A stretch of 25,467 nt of DNA from NCBI GenBank assembly GCA_035547915.1, contig DASZTS010000130.1, forward strand, positions 1 to 25,467. Reading direction: 5' to 3'. Of this stretch, positions 22,001-25,000 are shown piece after piece. Under the pieces are notes generated by a model. The model made no database searches. It had not been told where the DNA came from and saw only the letters and a program-made list of their open reading frames with translations. The first letter of the stretch is position 1, and the number at the start of each line of letters is the position of its first letter. The stretch is from DASSFG01 sp035547915 (GTDB lineage: Bacteria; Planctomycetota; Planctomycetia; Pirellulales; JAICIG01). A program made the translations under genes and the position numbers.

Positions 22001-25000
22001 CCGCAGACCTTCACCATCACGGCCAACTTCGTCAACGATCCGCCGAGCTTCACGTTGCCCAACACGACTGTCTCGGCCAACGAAGACTCCGGTCCGCAGA
22101 TCGTGCAGGGCTTCGCTACGAAGATCAGCCCCTCGCAGAACTATCCACCTGAGGCGAACGAAGCCGGGCAGACCGTGCATTTCAGTATCGTGAGCGACTC
22201 CGATCCCAGCCTCTTCGCCGTGGCACCCGCCATCGATGCCTCCGGTGCGCTCACCTACCAGTTTGCGCCCAATCAAAGCGGTACGGCCACGATCAGCGTC
22301 GAAGCGGTCGACAACGGCGGCACGGCCAACGGCGGCCAAGATACCTCGGCGCCGCAAACGTTTAGCATCACGGCCAACTTCGTCAACGATCCACCGAGCT
22401 TTACTCTGCCGAGCGCCACCGTCTCGGTAAACGAGGACACCGGTGCGCACACCGTGACGAGCTTCGCGACGAACGTCAGTCCGTCGCCGAATTTCCCACC
22501 CGAAGCGAACGAGGCCGTACAGACAGTCCACTTCAACGTCCTCAGCGACAGCAACCCGGGCCTGTTTGCGGTGGCGCCGGCTATTACCTATGTCAGCGGC
22601 AATAGCACCGGCACGCTCACCTTCACGCTCAATCCGAATGCTAGCGGCACGGCGCAGATCGTCATCGATGCCCAGGACAACGGTGGCACGGCCAACGGCG
22701 GTCACGACACCTCGTCGCAGCAGAGCTTCACGATCACCTCCAACTTCGTGAACGACGCACCCAGCTTCTCGCTCGGACAAACGACGGCCAGCAACGAAAA
22801 GTCGGCGACCGTCGCCTCGGGATCGACCGGAGAAGTAACGCTGGCTTGGGCGGCGGTGCCGGGTGCCACGGGCTACAACATCTATCGTGGCACTTCGCCC
22901 GGTCAGGAAAACATCCTGGCCGGTACGGTCAGTGGTGGGATAACGAACTTCCTCGACGTTGGGAGCAACAACGTCGACATCGGATCGCCGGCGACCATTA
23001 ATACGGCCGGTCTGTCTGTCCCAGTGCTCACATCTCTCACCGCGGGTACCGTGGGCGGTGCCCTGTCGGCCGGTACCTATTACTACGAGGTTACCGCCAT
23101 CGGGCCCACCAATACGCTGCCTGCGGTCAACGAAGGCACGGGCCAGCACCTGATCACGGACTTTGCGACCGACATCAGTCCCTCGCAGAACTATCCGCCT
23201 GAGGCGAACGAGGCGGGGCAGACGGTCCATTTCAATGTCGTGACCGACACCAACCCAGGCCTATTCGCCGCCGCTCCCTCGATCGACACGGGAGGCGACC
23301 TGACGTATACGTTGCTGCCCAACGTGAGCGGCACGGCCACCATCACCGTCGATCTGCAAGACAACGGGGGTACCGCGAACGGCGGCCATGACACGTCGGC
23401 CACGCAGACGTTCACGATCAACGTGCTGTTCGTCAACCAGGCGCCCACGTTCCAAATCCCTGGCAATCCTCCGGCCGTGAATGAAAACACGGGTGCCGTG
23501 ACGGTACCACTCTTTGCCGTGGTCAGCCCATCGCAAAGCGTACCGCCGCAGGCCAACGAATCGACTCAGTCGATCACGTCGCACATTGTGAGCGACAGCA
23601 ATCCCGGCTTGTTCTTAGTGCCACCGGCCGTCACGTATGTCAGCGGCAACAACAGCGGTACGCTGACCTATACGCTCAATCCCAATGTGAGCGGCACGGC
23701 CACCATCAGCATGGACTTGCAGGACAACGGCGGCACGGCCAACGGCGGTCACGATACCTCGTCGCAGCAAACGTTCACCGTCACGGTGAACTTCGTCAAC
23801 GAGGCGCCGAGCTTCAGCTTGAACGTCACCCCGCCGGCGACCAACACCGCCGGCATTGCGGCGCCCGTGCTAGCGGCCCCCGTGCCCAACGCCACGGGTG
23901 GTGTGCTTGCCAACGGAACCTATTTCTACGTCATCACCGCGACGACCGCCGCCGGCGAAACGGTCGCCGGAAACGAGCAGTCTGTCGCGGTCACCGGCCC
24001 CACCGGTGCCGTGTCGCTGCAATGGTCGGCCGTGACCGGCGCGACCGGGTACGACATCTATCGCGGCACGTCGAGCGGCGGCGAAATCCGTATCGGTGCC
24101 GTTTCCGGCAGTGCGATCACCAGTTTTGTCGACACGGGAGGCGCTGCGAGCGCGGCGCCGCCGGCGGCCAACACCGCGGGCGTCTCTCCGCCCGTGCAAG
24201 CGACGCCGGTTGCGGGCGCGGCGGGCGGCACACTTGCCACCGGCACGTACGATTACGTCATCACCGCGACCACGACCGCCGGCGAGACCACGCCCAGCAA
24301 CGAGCAATCGGTCGCTGTCACGGGACCGGCAGGCGAGGTCACGCTGTCTTGGAACGCCGTCGCCGGTGTCACGGGGTACAACATCTATCGCGGCACCTCG
24401 TCGGGTGGCGAGAACGTACTGATCGGCTCCGTCTCCGCCACGTCGCTCACCTTTGTCGACAATGGTGGCTTGCCAGCCGTGATCGCCAACGAGAATTCGG
24501 GCGCTCATACGGTGAGTGGTTTCGCCACGCACGTCAGTGCGTCGAGTTCCTATCCGGCGGCCGCCAACGAAGCCAGCCAGACGGTTCACTTCGTCGTGGC
24601 GAGCGATACCGATCCAGCACTCTTCACCGCACCGCCTACGATCGACGCGTCGGGCAATCTGACCTATTCGCTCGCGACAAACGCCAGCGGCACGGCGACG
24701 ATCGGTATCGAGGCCGTGGATAATGGCGGCACGGCCAACGGTGGCCAAAATACCTCGCAGCCGGCATCGTTTACCATCACGGCCAACTTCGTCAACAACC
24801 CGCCCAGCTTTACGCGGGGCCCCAGCCCGGTGGTGAACGAGAATTCGGGCCAGACGACGATTGCCAACTGGGCCACCAAGATCAGCCCGGGCCAGGGCGC
24901 GAACGAGCAAGGGCTCAGCGTCAACTTTGTCGTCACGGCGGCGAATACGGCGTTGTTCACTGCGGGGGGCCAGCCCGCTGTCAGCCCCACGGGTACGCTC

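Noticed and set aside
21350..23230. Minus-strand open frame of 626 codons
   Set aside because: It is antisense to the cadherin-like repeats. Its apparent repeats (DEVGRDGE, VVLQIEGDGG) simply mirror the plus-strand repeat.
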